A stretch of 64,000 nucleotides of DNA from Myxococcus virescens (GTDB lineage: Bacteria > Myxococcota > Myxococcia > Myxococcales > Myxococcaceae), in assembly GCF_900101905.1 (NCBI RefSeq), contig NZ_FNAJ01000001.1, positions 186,001 through 250,000 on the forward strand, given 5' to 3'. The position numbers and the translations under genes are program-made. Positions within the stretch are counted from its first letter, which is position 1, and each line of letters starts with the position of its first letter. Under the pieces are notes generated by a model that searched no databases, was not told the origin of the DNA, and saw only the letters and a list, made by a program, of their open reading frames with translations. Positions 43,477 through 53,300 of this stretch are shown here, piece after piece.

Positions 43477-43511
43477 CGCCAGCAGGCGGGATGTCGCTGC
43501 TGGCGGTTTTT
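43477..43511 (+). terminator. Intrinsic terminator before tRNA-Ser
   Basis: CGCCAGCAG (43477-43485) and CTGCTGGCG (43497-43505) form a perfect 9-bp stem with an 11-base loop, followed by GTTTTT. This is the best rho-independent terminator in the window. It lies 2 bases before the tRNA-Ser-like gene. Confidence 0.75.
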
Positions 43512-43513
43512 CG

Positions 43514-43600
43514 GGAAGCTGAACTGGCGATGGCGCCAGGCCCCGCTGCTAACGGGTGCGAGCCGCTCTTCGGCCCGAGGTTCGAGTCCTCCGGCTTCCG
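43514..43600 (+). tRNA. tRNA-Ser(GCT)-like
   Basis: Acceptor GGAAGCT/GGCTTCC (last pair U-G), anticodon stem CCCCG/CGGGT with one mismatch and loop CTGCTAA (GCT), a long variable hairpin GCCG-CTCTT-CGGC, T arm GAGG-TTCGAGT-CCTC. The long arm fits Ser. It is the eighth tRNA-like gene of the array, after the HNH gene. Confidence 0.65.
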
Positions 43601-43744
43601 CTATGCATGCCCCGCCCGTCCTCGGGCCACACGAGACTGTCCGCAGCGTGACGTGATGCGACACCCGCACGCAGCATGGCCGTGCCCCCAGGCGTCCCTA
43701 CGCTCCCGCCACCGGGGCCACCGGCCAAACGAGGGGACGGACAC

Positions 43745-44353
43745 ATGATGCATGCGCGGATGGGACGGTGGGTGACGGCGGGCTGGGTCCTCCTGGGCGT
43801 CGCGGGAGGTGTCGGCGTTGGCTGCGGGTCGGATGACTCCGCCAAGAAGGAGCCTCCCGGAGGAGAGCAGGCCCAGACTCCCGTGGGCGCCGAGGACCAG
43901 GAGCGCATCGACATCGGGCTTCGAATCTCGCCCGTGCCGTTGAAGCTGGAAGGCCTGGACCGGAACCTGGTGGGATTGGGGAGCTACATCCTCAATGCCC
44001 AGGCCGCCTGTAGCGACTGTCACACCCAGCCGGGCTATCTCCCTGGAGGCGACCCGCATCAGGGCGAACCCGAGCAGATCAACACCACGAACTTCCTCGC
44101 GGGAGGAAAGCCGTTCGGTCCAGGCCTCGTCTCCTCCAACATCACCCCGGATGCGCAGGGCCTCCCAGGCGGCATGACCTTCGAGGCGTTCCTGGCGTTG
44201 ATGCGGACAGGCCGTGAACACGGCGCCATCATCCCGGTGATGCCCTGGCCCATCTACGCGAAGATGCGCGACCAGGACCTGAAAGCCCTCTACGAATATC
44301 TCCGGGCCATCCCCCCGGCCCAGCCAGGAATGGCCCCGCCGCCAGCCCCTTGA
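43745..44353 (+). CDS. Monoheme cytochrome c lipoprotein
   Basis: 202 residues. A signal segment ends at lipobox GVGC (C27). One heme-binding motif C89-S-D-C92-H93 follows, and a later methionine in IPVMPWPIYAKM is the likely sixth ligand. It resembles small cytochrome c subunits that pass electrons at the outer face of the membrane, for example with dehydrogenases. No redox partner gene is adjacent. Confidence 0.87.
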   Translation: MMHARMGRWVTAGWVLLGVAGGVGVGCGSDDSAKKEPPGGEQAQTPVGAEDQERIDIGLRISPVPLKLEGLDRNLVGLGSYILNAQAACSDCHTQPGYLPGGDPHQGEPEQINTTNFLAGGKPFGPGLVSSNITPDAQGLPGGMTFEAFLALMRTGREHGAIIPVMPWPIYAKMRDQDLKALYEYLRAIPPAQPGMAPPPAP

Positions 44354-44470
44354 GCGGGACCGTCACGGCCGCGTCCCCGTCGGGGCACGCATTTGTCCGG
44401 GATTGCGCGCTCACCCCCACGGTTCAAGGGGGTTAGAGTGCGCTCCCGGCGAGGGGGCGGCAGACGAGAC

Positions 44471-47293
44471 ATGGCGACGAGGAAAAGCGAGGACCAGGAG
44501 CGGCTCATCGACCGCGACCTCACCGCGCTGGCGCGGGAGGGAAAGCTACCGGCTGCACACGGTGTGGACGCTGCCGTGACGGAGGTGCTGGGCCTGCTCA
44601 CGCGGGGCGGCAAGCATCCCCTGCTGGCTGGTGAGCCCGGCGTGGGAAAGAGCGCCCTGGTGCAGGAGGTGGCCCGGCGCATCGCCGAAGGCCGCGTGGA
44701 CGCCGAGCTGGCGAACGCACGAGTGGTGGAGGTGTCCGTCGCCAACATCCTGGCGCGCAGTACCCAGCGCCAGGCGGCGGAGAGCTTCGAGGAGCTGCTG
44801 GCGTACCTCTCCCGGCACCCCTGCCCCATCGTCTACATCCGGGACCTGCCCGCGGCCCTCGGTGGCCCGCTGGCGCCCGTCGCCGTGCGCGGACTGCGCA
44901 CCGGAGGCCTGCGCTTCATCTTCGAGACAGAGCCCAAGCGCGTGCAGGAGCTGCTTCGCTCCGACGAGGCGCTGGCCGAGCGGCTCCACCTGCTGCCCCT
45001 ACACGAGCCTCCGACGGAGAAGGCCCGCTGGGTGTTGGGCCGCGTGGCGGAGGAGCTGGAGCGCGAGCTGCGGCTGCCCATCGACCCGGCGGCGTGCGAC
45101 CTGGCGCTGCGCCTTTCGTCCAAGTTCCTGCTCGCGCAGCGCATGCCGCGCAAGGCCATCGAGCTGCTGAAGGAGACAGCCGCGGAGGCGGCGAGCGCGG
45201 CCAAGGACCATGTGGGTCCCGAGGACGTACTCACCCGCTTCTGCGCGGCCACGCGGCTGCCTCGCTTCGTCGTCGACGACGCGATGCCGTTGGACCTCGA
45301 TGAGACAGAGCGCTTCTTCGGCGAGCGGCTGCTGGGACAGACGGACGCGGTGGGCGCGGTATTGCGCTCGGTGGCGCTGCTCAAGGCCGGCCTCAACGAT
45401 CCGCGCCGCCCCCTGGGCGTGTTCCTCTTCGCGGGTCCCACGGGCGTGGGAAAGACGCAGCTGGCCAAGCTGCTGGCGGAGTACCTGTTCGGCTCGGCGG
45501 ACAGGCTGGTGCGCCTCAACATGGCGGACTACCCCAACGACGGTGACGAGAGCGTCCCCTTCGGCGCCACCTGGGCCCCGGCACTGGAGACACGGCGGGG
45601 AGAGCTGAGCGCGCTGCTGGACGGCAAGGTGTTCACCGTGCTGCTGCTCGACGAGTTCGAGAAGGCGGCGCGCAGCGTCCACGACCGCTTCCTCCAGCTC
45701 TTCGACGAGGGCACCTTCGTCAACGGGGCCGGCGAGACGGTGTCGTGCAACAACACGCTCATCGTCGCCACGTCCAACGTGGGCGCGGAGGTGTATCGCG
45801 AGTCCGGCATGGGCTTCACGGGCGCGCGCCGCGCGGAGGAGATGGTCCCCGAGGTGGACCGGCGCATCGGAGAGGCGTTCCGTCCGGAGTTCCTCAACCG
45901 CTTCGACGCCATCTGCCACTTCCGGCCCCTGTCAAAGGTGGACATCCGGAAGATTGCGCAGCGCGAGGTCGGCCGCGTGCTGGAGCGCGAGGGCATCCGC
46001 GCGCGCGCCCTGGACGTGGAGGTGACGCCCGCGGTGGTGGACCTGCTCGTGGAGCGGGGTTACTCGCCCCAGTTCGGCGCGCGCTACCTGCAGCGTGAAA
46101 TCGAGAAGACACTCACCGCGGCGCTGGCCGTGGAGATTGCGCGCAGGCCGCTGCCTCCGGGCACGCCCGTCCGCGTCGAGACCCGCCTGGGCGGCCGAGT
46201 CACCGCCGTGGCGGAGCCCGCCGCGCCGCCGCCCTCCCCCACCGCGCAGCTGCTGCTGCCATCCGCTCGCGCGGCGCCGGTGAAGCGGCGGCTGGACCGT
46301 AAGTCACTCCTGTTCGAGATGGACCGCCTGGTGGGCAAGGCGCGCGCCCTGGCGGACTCCGCCGGCCGGCCGCAGTTGGAGCAGCGCCGCGCGGAGCTGC
46401 TGGCGGAGACGCAGGCGCCCAACCTCTGGGATGACCCCACGCGTGCCGCCGAGGTCATCCGCGCCTTCCGCACCGTGGAGGCGCAACTCAACGAACTGGA
46501 GCGGCTGGAGGCCGCGGGCCTGTTCGCGCGGCGGCTGGTGCGGGAGGCGAAGAACGAGGTGCAGCTCGGCTCTGCGGCACGGCAGGTGGAGGACGTGGCG
46601 CGCGAGGTCCAGATGGCGGAGGCCCTGCACGCCTCCGGAGCCACCACCCAGGACACCGAGGCCCTGGTGGACATCTGCGCCAGTGACTCAGCGGAGGCCC
46701 AGGCGACCTGGGTGCAGGAGCTGGCCACCATGTACCTGGGCTGGGCCCAGCGGCGCGGCTACGAGGCGGTCGCAGTCGCCGAGGCGGAGGAGCCCTCGCG
46801 CGTCGTCGTACGAATCGCCGGCCCGGGAGCCTATGGCTTCCTCGCGGGCGAAGCGGGCATGCACCGGCGGCTGGAGGACGAGAAGCGCCAGCGCGCCTAC
46901 GTGCGCGTCCACCGCGGCGGCTCGATCTCCGAGGAGGAGCTGGCCTACCTGGAGGTCCAGGGCCGGCCCATGAAGAGCCACGAGGGCGCCTACCTCCAGC
47001 GCGTCCGCACCGAAGTGACGGTGAAGGACGAGTCCTCCGGACGCGTGCTCACGCTCACTGGCGCCACGGAGCTCGATGAACTGAAGGACATCGCCGCGCG
47101 TGTCGTCTACGGCCAGGGCAGCAACACAGACGAGGCACGGCGTTACTACCTGGGACGGGGCGCCCGGGTGGAGGACCCGCGCACGGGCGCCGGCACTCCG
47201 CGCGTGAAGGACGTCCTGCGCGGCGAGCTGGACGTCTTCATCGCCGCGTGGATTACACGGCCCCCCACCGAGCCCCAAGCACCCGGCAGCTGA
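44471..47293 (+). CDS. ClpA/B-like AAA+ protein fused to a release-factor-like domain lacking GGQ
   Basis: 940 residues from the ATG at 44471. The first AAA module has Walker A GEPGVGKS at 54-61 but a degenerate Walker B (VYIRDLP). The second has GPTGVGKT at 322-329, Walker B LLLDEF with D394/E395, and a ClpB-like C-domain (GYSPQFGARYLQREIEKT). After a Pro/Ala linker near 585-600, residues 605-935 resemble peptide chain release factor 2: a helical N-part, AYGFLAGEAGMHR at 787-799, and an end VEDPRTG...VLRGELDVFI. The catalytic GGQ loop is absent. It could remodel stalled ribosomes or nascent chains (inference). Confidence 0.85.
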   Translation: MATRKSEDQERLIDRDLTALAREGKLPAAHGVDAAVTEVLGLLTRGGKHPLLAGEPGVGKSALVQEVARRIAEGRVDAELANARVVEVSVANILARSTQRQAAESFEELLAYLSRHPCPIVYIRDLPAALGGPLAPVAVRGLRTGGLRFIFETEPKRVQELLRSDEALAERLHLLPLHEPPTEKARWVLGRVAEELERELRLPIDPAACDLALRLSSKFLLAQRMPRKAIELLKETAAEAASAAKDHVGPEDVLTRFCAATRLPRFVVDDAMPLDLDETERFFGERLLGQTDAVGAVLRSVALLKAGLNDPRRPLGVFLFAGPTGVGKTQLAKLLAEYLFGSADRLVRLNMADYPNDGDESVPFGATWAPALETRRGELSALLDGKVFTVLLLDEFEKAARSVHDRFLQLFDEGTFVNGAGETVSCNNTLIVATSNVGAEVYRESGMGFTGARRAEEMVPEVDRRIGEAFRPEFLNRFDAICHFRPLSKVDIRKIAQREVGRVLEREGIRARALDVEVTPAVVDLLVERGYSPQFGARYLQREIEKTLTAALAVEIARRPLPPGTPVRVETRLGGRVTAVAEPAAPPPSPTAQLLLPSARAAPVKRRLDRKSLLFEMDRLVGKARALADSAGRPQLEQRRAELLAETQAPNLWDDPTRAAEVIRAFRTVEAQLNELERLEAAGLFARRLVREAKNEVQLGSAARQVEDVAREVQMAEALHASGATTQDTEALVDICASDSAEAQATWVQELATMYLGWAQRRGYEAVAVAEAEEPSRVVVRIAGPGAYGFLAGEAGMHRRLEDEKRQRAYVRVHRGGSISEEELAYLEVQGRPMKSHEGAYLQRVRTEVTVKDESSGRVLTLTGATELDELKDIAARVVYGQGSNTDEARRYYLGRGARVEDPRTGAGTPRVKDVLRGELDVFIAAWITRPPTEPQAPGS

Positions 47294-47308
47294 GCGGGGC
47301 GCGGGGCG

Positions 47309-47881
47309 TCAGCGGGACATGTCCACGACTCGGAGCGTCGAAAGGCCCTCCGAGGCCGAGGCCATCGTCTGGCCGAGCTTGCGGGCGCTCTCGGGGAAGG
47401 GGCCCCGTGCCAGCTCCCGCCCCGACGGGCTCAGCACCTTGGCGACGACCTGGCCGAACCCCTTCTTCAGCCCCATGGCCTGGTGCGGCTCGCCCTTGGC
47501 GTCCGCCACCATGAAGAGCGACGACTCCAGCTCGGGAGGCGGCGCCTCGCCGTGCTGACGGAAGATGTTCCGCATGTGCTCGATGGACTCGCGGTGGCTC
47601 TTCTTGATTTCGCCCCGCGCCATGCCCTTGAAGAGGCCGGGGACGTCCCGCAGGTCCACGTGAATCAGGACAATGGGCCGCTCCTCGCGCAGGTCGTAGA
47701 TGAACGAGTAGGCGTGCTGGCGCAGCTCATCCCGAGAGCCCCGGTTGGCGTACAGCACCAGGGTGGGCCGCCCCTTGCCGACGGGGACCTCACGGCCGAA
47801 TACGTCCTTCAGCTCGGCGGCCTGAGAGGGAATCGCTCCCAACAAGGCCAACAGACATGCGAGCGCGGCGACTTTCTTCAT
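47309..47881 (-). CDS. Periplasmic protein, thioredoxin-like pattern
   Basis: 190 residues with signal peptide MKKVAALACLLALLGAIPSQA. The order FGREVPVGKGRPTLVLYANRG, then an alpha/beta pattern with IVLIHVDLRDVP and SLFMVADAKG, resembles a thioredoxin-fold protein without the CxxC. Convergent with the AAA-release factor gene. Function unknown. Confidence 0.7.
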   Translation of the reverse strand: MKKVAALACLLALLGAIPSQAAELKDVFGREVPVGKGRPTLVLYANRGSRDELRQHAYSFIYDLREERPIVLIHVDLRDVPGLFKGMARGEIKKSHRESIEHMRNIFRQHGEAPPPELESSLFMVADAKGEPHQAMGLKKGFGQVVAKVLSPSGRELARGPFPESARKLGQTMASASEGLSTLRVVDMSR

Positions 47882-48094
47882 GCAGCGAGTTCCTTTTCCA
47901 AGGGCCTACAGTGGCTCAGACGAACACGGGGCACCCCTATTCGAATCCCTTCCCTCCCCCTGGAGTCGGCGTGATGCACCTGCCAGGTCCACGCCGCTTG
48001 CCCAGGGGGCCCGGCCGGTTGCCTGGCGTCCGTTCCGTCTGGTATCGGATTCATCATGCCGCACGGGACTGACTCGCCGCGGTGGGGGAAATCC

Positions 48095-49309
48095 ATGTCC
48101 AGACCACACGGGGTGTTTCGAAGGTTCGTCTCGCTGCTCCTCCTGTCGCTGGCGCCCCCCGCGTTCGCCGCGACGCCCTTCACCGAGGGGATGGTCACCA
48201 TCACCCTGGACGACGGCTGGGCCACGCAGTTCTCGCTGGCCCGCCCCGAGCTCAACGCGCGGAGCATCCCCGCCACCTATGGTCTCGTCACCCTGGCCAT
48301 CCACGAAGGCTGGGGCGGCTACATGTCGCTGGCGCAAGCCCAGACGCTCGTCTCCGAGGGCAATGACATCGCCAGCCACACGCTGACCCACCCGGACCTG
48401 ACGTCGCTGTCCCCGACGCAGCTCGCGGCCGAGCTCCAGGACTCTCGTGCCTGGCTGGAGAGCGCGCTGGGCCTGCCCGCCGTCCCCAATTTCGTGGTGC
48501 CGTATGGCCTGCAGAACGGCCCGGTGCTCGACCTCATCCGCCAGCATTACGCCAGCAGCCGGACGGTGAGCGCGGGCCGCAACTTCCGCGACACCGTCGT
48601 CTACGAACTGCGCGCCAATGACGTGGCCCGCACCGTTCCAGTCAGCACCGTCCAGGGCTGGGTGGACCAGGCCATCGCGGAGAAGAGCTGGCTCATCCTC
48701 GTCTTCCACGAGTTCGTCAACGGCACGCCGACCCGTGACACCCAGTACGAGACGTCCCACTTCGCGGACCTCCTCGACTACGTGCAGACGCGCGGCGTGC
48801 GCACCGTGACGCTGGCCGAAGGACTGGCCCTGACGGAGGGGCGCACCGAACCCGACCTGACCGCGGGCATGCTCATCTACACCGACGCGCTGCAGAACGG
48901 CTTCGCCAACTGGAGCTGGGCGGACCACTCGCTCGACGAGACGGGGGTGGTCCATGCGGGCTCGGCCGCCATCCGCTTCGAGCCGGACACGTGGAATGGC
49001 CTGCTCTTCCACCACCATGGGCTGGACCTGGCGCAGTATCAATCCATCCGCTTCTGGGTCCACGGCGGAACCACGGGAGGACAGGCGGTGCGGCTGGTGC
49101 TCCACGATGGCACGCAGATGCTTGGCACCACCCGCCTGGACACCGCGCTGGGGGCGCCCATCGCTCCCGGAGTCTGGCAACAGGTGACGATTCCCCTCTC
49201 CAGCATCGGGGCCACCACGGGCACGCTGCGGGACCTCTACTTCCAGGACGACTCCGGCACGGACCAGCCGGCGCTGTACCTGGATGACGTGGTGCTCGTG
49301 CCGCAGTGA
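48095..49309 (+). CDS. Polysaccharide deacetylase with C-terminal beta module
   Basis: 404 residues from the ATG at 48095, preceded by GGGGGAA. After a signal peptide (to about 25) comes a NodB homology domain: catalytic TLDDGW (D39, D40) and metal site SHTLTH with H95 and H99, then HEFVN late. The final 140 residues form a jelly-roll, carbohydrate-binding-like domain (SIRFWVHGGTTGGQAVRLVLHD). It removes N- or O-acetyl groups from an extracellular polysaccharide or peptidoglycan. Confidence 0.88.
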   Translation: MSRPHGVFRRFVSLLLLSLAPPAFAATPFTEGMVTITLDDGWATQFSLARPELNARSIPATYGLVTLAIHEGWGGYMSLAQAQTLVSEGNDIASHTLTHPDLTSLSPTQLAAELQDSRAWLESALGLPAVPNFVVPYGLQNGPVLDLIRQHYASSRTVSAGRNFRDTVVYELRANDVARTVPVSTVQGWVDQAIAEKSWLILVFHEFVNGTPTRDTQYETSHFADLLDYVQTRGVRTVTLAEGLALTEGRTEPDLTAGMLIYTDALQNGFANWSWADHSLDETGVVHAGSAAIRFEPDTWNGLLFHHHGLDLAQYQSIRFWVHGGTTGGQAVRLVLHDGTQMLGTTRLDTALGAPIAPGVWQQVTIPLSSIGATTGTLRDLYFQDDSGTDQPALYLDDVVLVPQ

Positions 49310-49338
49310 CGTCCTCAGTCCCGCGCCCGGGCGAATCG

Positions 49339-50238
49339 TCACCGCGCTGGCGACGCGCCCGGTGACAGGCGGCCCAGCAAGTGGAGCTGGCCGTCCTCCG
49401 CCATCACCCGGTAGGCAACGGCGCCCTCTGGCTGCGGGGCGGTCTGGAAGATGACCCGGGAAGGCAGCAGGAGCGGACGGCGGAACTCCGAGGACAAGGT
49501 GAGCGCGGGAGCCTCCGCGGCCTCGCCCATCTCCGCCACGCAGCGGCCCACGGTCCACATTCCATGGACGATGGCGCGGGGAAAGCCGAAGGGGCGCGCC
49601 GTGAAGCCATACAGATGGATGGGGTTGTAGTCGCCCGAGGCCCGGGCGTAACGGCGGCCCGCGTTCTCCGGGACGGACCAGCTGGCCGGACGACTGTTGG
49701 CGAAGACCTGCGCCTCGTCGGTGGAGGGAGGACGCCCCGCCTCACGTGGCCGCTCCCCCATTCCAGGCAGGCGGCGGAGCATGGTGGTGACGGCGCTCCA
49801 CACCTGCGCGCCGTCCGACTCCACCACGGTGTGCAAATCCAGCTCGCGCCCCTGCCGTGCCTCACGCTGGCCTTCGACCCAGGCATGGACGGAGAGCCGG
49901 GCCCCGGCGTGGAGGCGGTGATGCTGCTGGATGTGATTGCGCACGTGCACCATGCCCAGCAACCGGTAGGGGAACGCCGGGTGGTTGAGCAGCGTGAGGT
50001 GCAGCGACGTCGCGAGCACCTGAGGGAAAGGCAGCGGCAGGTAGCCATCCTCGGGAAACCCACACACCTCCCGGTAGCGGGCCAGTTGTCTGGCGTCCGG
50101 GGTGAAGCCTTTCACCCGCACATCCAGGCGGGGCACCTCTCCGGGCCGCGAGGGCCGGCGTGCCACGGCGGCACGCAGCAATTCCTTGGCGAGCAGCGGA
50201 GGCTGGGAGAGCTCGAGCGAGGGCGAAGTGTGGGACAC
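49339..50238 (-). CDS. MaoC-like double-hotdog dehydratase
   Basis: 299 residues from a GTG with GGAG 7 bases upstream. The C-terminal hotdog has the hydratase signature YARASGDYNPIHLYGFTARPFGFPRAIVHGMW, with Asp and His of the R-hydratase motif. The N-terminal half is a degenerate hotdog (LNHPAFPYRLLGMVHVRN). It probably hydrates or dehydrates an acyl thioester; no fatty acid genes are adjacent. Confidence 0.82.
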   Translation of the reverse strand: MSHTSPSLELSQPPLLAKELLRAAVARRPSRPGEVPRLDVRVKGFTPDARQLARYREVCGFPEDGYLPLPFPQVLATSLHLTLLNHPAFPYRLLGMVHVRNHIQQHHRLHAGARLSVHAWVEGQREARQGRELDLHTVVESDGAQVWSAVTTMLRRLPGMGERPREAGRPPSTDEAQVFANSRPASWSVPENAGRRYARASGDYNPIHLYGFTARPFGFPRAIVHGMWTVGRCVAEMGEAAEAPALTLSSEFRRPLLLPSRVIFQTAPQPEGAVAYRVMAEDGQLHLLGRLSPGASPAR

Positions 50239-50384
50239 GTTGGGACTCCAGGATGACGCAGCCGGACGTACCGCATGGCAGCACGCGCGGCCCCCGGCGT
50301 GAAGCAGAGAGTCCACGAAAGGACCGCTTGGAATGTAAAGCCCCTCTTTCTCGGGAACACGGAGCGTGGGAGAACGTTGCCTCC

Positions 50385-53300
50385 GTGTCCTGCTTTGACG
50401 AAATCACCGCGCGGGCGCTCGCCGCTGGACAGCTTCATGCTTCGGAATCCAATCCATTGCGCAGACATGCGGAAGGTTGCCGCACGTGCGCCCAGTTGCT
50501 GGCGCGGGTGACGCCGCCTGGCGCGGCGGCGCAGCGCACCGCCGTCGCCCAGAAAATCTCGACGGACACATCCACCCTGACGGCGGGTCGCGGTGATGAC
50601 GACACGCTTCCTACCGAGCCCATCCGGGTGGAGAACCGGCCCACGGCCCGTGCGCCATCACCGTCGTCGCAATCGGGCTCCAAGCCTTCCGAACGGCCCG
50701 CCCGCTCCGCCCTCCGCCAGACCGGGCACGCCCCCCACCTGGACAGCTCCCCCATGGCGGCGGTGCCGACCGCTGAGGCCCGCCCCTCGGAGCCGGTCGC
50801 CCCCCACCGTCCCGCCGCGCCGGTGTCGATTCCAGCCCCCGCGGGGCTCGCCGCGCCACCCGCCCCGCCCCCACCGGCTATCCGCTCGATTCCGCCGCCC
50901 GCACCGCCTCAGGACCTGAGCGCGCGCATCCTGCCCAACGCACACGCCGCGCCTGCTCCCAGCGCGAGCCCCAAGCGCTTCGCGGGCGCCCATGTGCTCC
51001 CGCATGGCGGCGGCCGGCTGCTCTCCACCCCGGACGCGGCGGAGGGACGCGGCTCTCGAGTCACCCTGTCCATGCCCCTGGCGCCCTCGCCAGCCAGGCC
51101 GCTCCTGGCGAGCCCCGGAGGCGGAAAGTCGGGCCGCCCTCCCGCGCGCAAGGATGTCGAGGACACCGAGCCCCGGGATTCAGCCCAGATTCGCGTGGGC
51201 CGCTACCACATCCTGGACACCCTGGGCGCGGGCGGCATGGGCGTGGTCTACAGCGCCTATGACCCGGAGCTGCACCGGCGCGTGGCCATCAAGCTGCTAC
51301 ACCCGGACGCCAACCCGGCGGCGCGCTCGGACGGCTCGTCCCGGCTGCTTCGCGAAGCCCAGGCGATGGCGCGGCTGTCTCACCCGAACGTGGTCTCCGT
51401 CTACGACGCGGGCACGTTCGCGGGGCGCGTCTTCATCGCCATGGAGCGGGTGGACGGCCTGTCCCTGCGCCACTGGCTCCGCGCCGAGCACCGCACCTGG
51501 CGAGAGGTGCTCGACATCTTCCGCCAGGCGGGCCGAGGGCTCGCCGCCGCGCATGCCGCTGGACTGGTCCACCGGGACTTCAAGCCCGCCAACGTGCTGG
51601 TCAGCAAGGAGGGCCGGGCGCAGGTGACGGACTTCGGGCTGGCCCGCACCACCGCGGACCTCGACGCCGCCGAGGCAGGCCGAGGCACCACGCCCGCGCT
51701 GCCGCGCCTCGCCCCGGAAGACCTGCTCCAGACGGCGCTCACCGAGGCCGGGCTCGTCATGGGCACGCCCGCGTACATGCCGCCCGAGCAGCACGAAGAT
51801 GGGCGCATCGACGCGCGCGGGGACCAGTTCAGCTTCTGCGCGTCCCTCTACGAAGCCCTCCATGGACAGCTTCCCTTCAACGGCAAGCGCCCGGAGGACT
51901 ACTTGGAGGAAGCCCGCGCCGGCCGCGTGCGCCCGCCGCCTCGGGGCAGCCGCGTCCCCACGTGGGTGCTGCGCGCCGTGACGCGGGGCCTGTCCCCGGC
52001 TCCCGAAGCGCGCTTCCCGTCCATGGGCGTGCTGTTGGATGCGCTGGGCGCGGACCCGCTGGCGGCCTGGCGCCGCCGTGGCGCGGTGGCCGCCGCGTCC
52101 ATGCTGCTCAACAGCGTGGTCGCCGTCACCTGGCTGCTGGTGGGCTCGCAGCGGGACGGCCCGTGCCCGGATGCCGAGGCCCGGCTCACCGGCGTCTGGG
52201 ACACGGCACGCCGGGCGGAAATCCAGAAGGCCTTCGCCGCCACGGGCAAGGTCCACGCCTCCGCCGCCTTCGAACGCGTGGCGACGACCCTGGATGGCTT
52301 CGCGCACGATTGGACGCGCATGCACCGCGAGGCCTGCGAGGCCACCCGGGTTCAGGGCCACCAGTCGGACCACGTGCTCGCGCTGCGCATGGCGTGCCTG
52401 GACCGGCGCCACTCGGCCCTGGTGGCCTTGACGGGCGTGCTCGCGCAGACGGATGCGGAGGCGCTGAACGCCGCACCGGACGCGGCCCAGCGACTGCCTC
52501 CCATCGCCGCCTGCGCGGACGTGGACGCGCTCTGGCGAGGTCTGTCGGAGCCCGAGGGGCAGCGGCAGCAGGTGGAGGCCCTGCGCGCCCGGGTGGACCG
52601 GGCCACGGCCCTGGTGGACGCCGGCCGCTACCCCCAGGCGCAGGAAGAAGCGAAGGCGGTGCTGTCCGAGGCGCGGCAGCTCGGCTACGGGCCGGTGCTG
52701 GCGGAGGCGCTGGAGTTGGAGGGCCGGCTCGGGCTCGTCGCGGGGGATGACGCTCGCGCCGCCGCGGCCCTGCGGGAATCCCTCTTCACCGCGCAGGCGC
52801 ACCGCCATGACCACCTGGCGGCGCGCGCGTCGGCGCGGTTGGTGACCGCCGTCTCCTCCGACCCCACCCTGGAGTCCTGGACGGTGGAGCAGGCGCGCGC
52901 GTCCATCCAACGGGCGGGTGGTGCCTCCGAATTGGAGGCCTTGCTCCAGACGAGCCTGGGCCGCAACGCCTTCCTCCGAGGCCAGTACGCCCAGGCAGTG
53001 GAGGCCTTTGGCCGCTCCGCGACGCTGCGCGAGCAGGAGCTGGGTCCCGAGCACCTGCTCACGTTGGAGTCGCTCCGCAACCAGGCCGCGGCCCTGTCCC
53101 GCACGCCCGAGACGGAGCGCGCCATGGGCCTGCTGCACCGCGTGCTGGAGACGACGGAGCGCGTGCTCGGTCCGGACCACCCTCAGACGGCCATGGCGGC
53201 CAACGCCATGGGCTACCACCTGGTCATCGTCCGCCGCTTCGAGGAAGCCCTCCCCTACCTCCAGCGCGCCATCCACCTGGAGGAGCAGTCGCTGGGACAC

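Noticed and set aside
43350-43745. Protein-coding gene in the gap after HNH
   Set aside because: Frames are short and cross hairpins and the tRNA-Ser-like gene.
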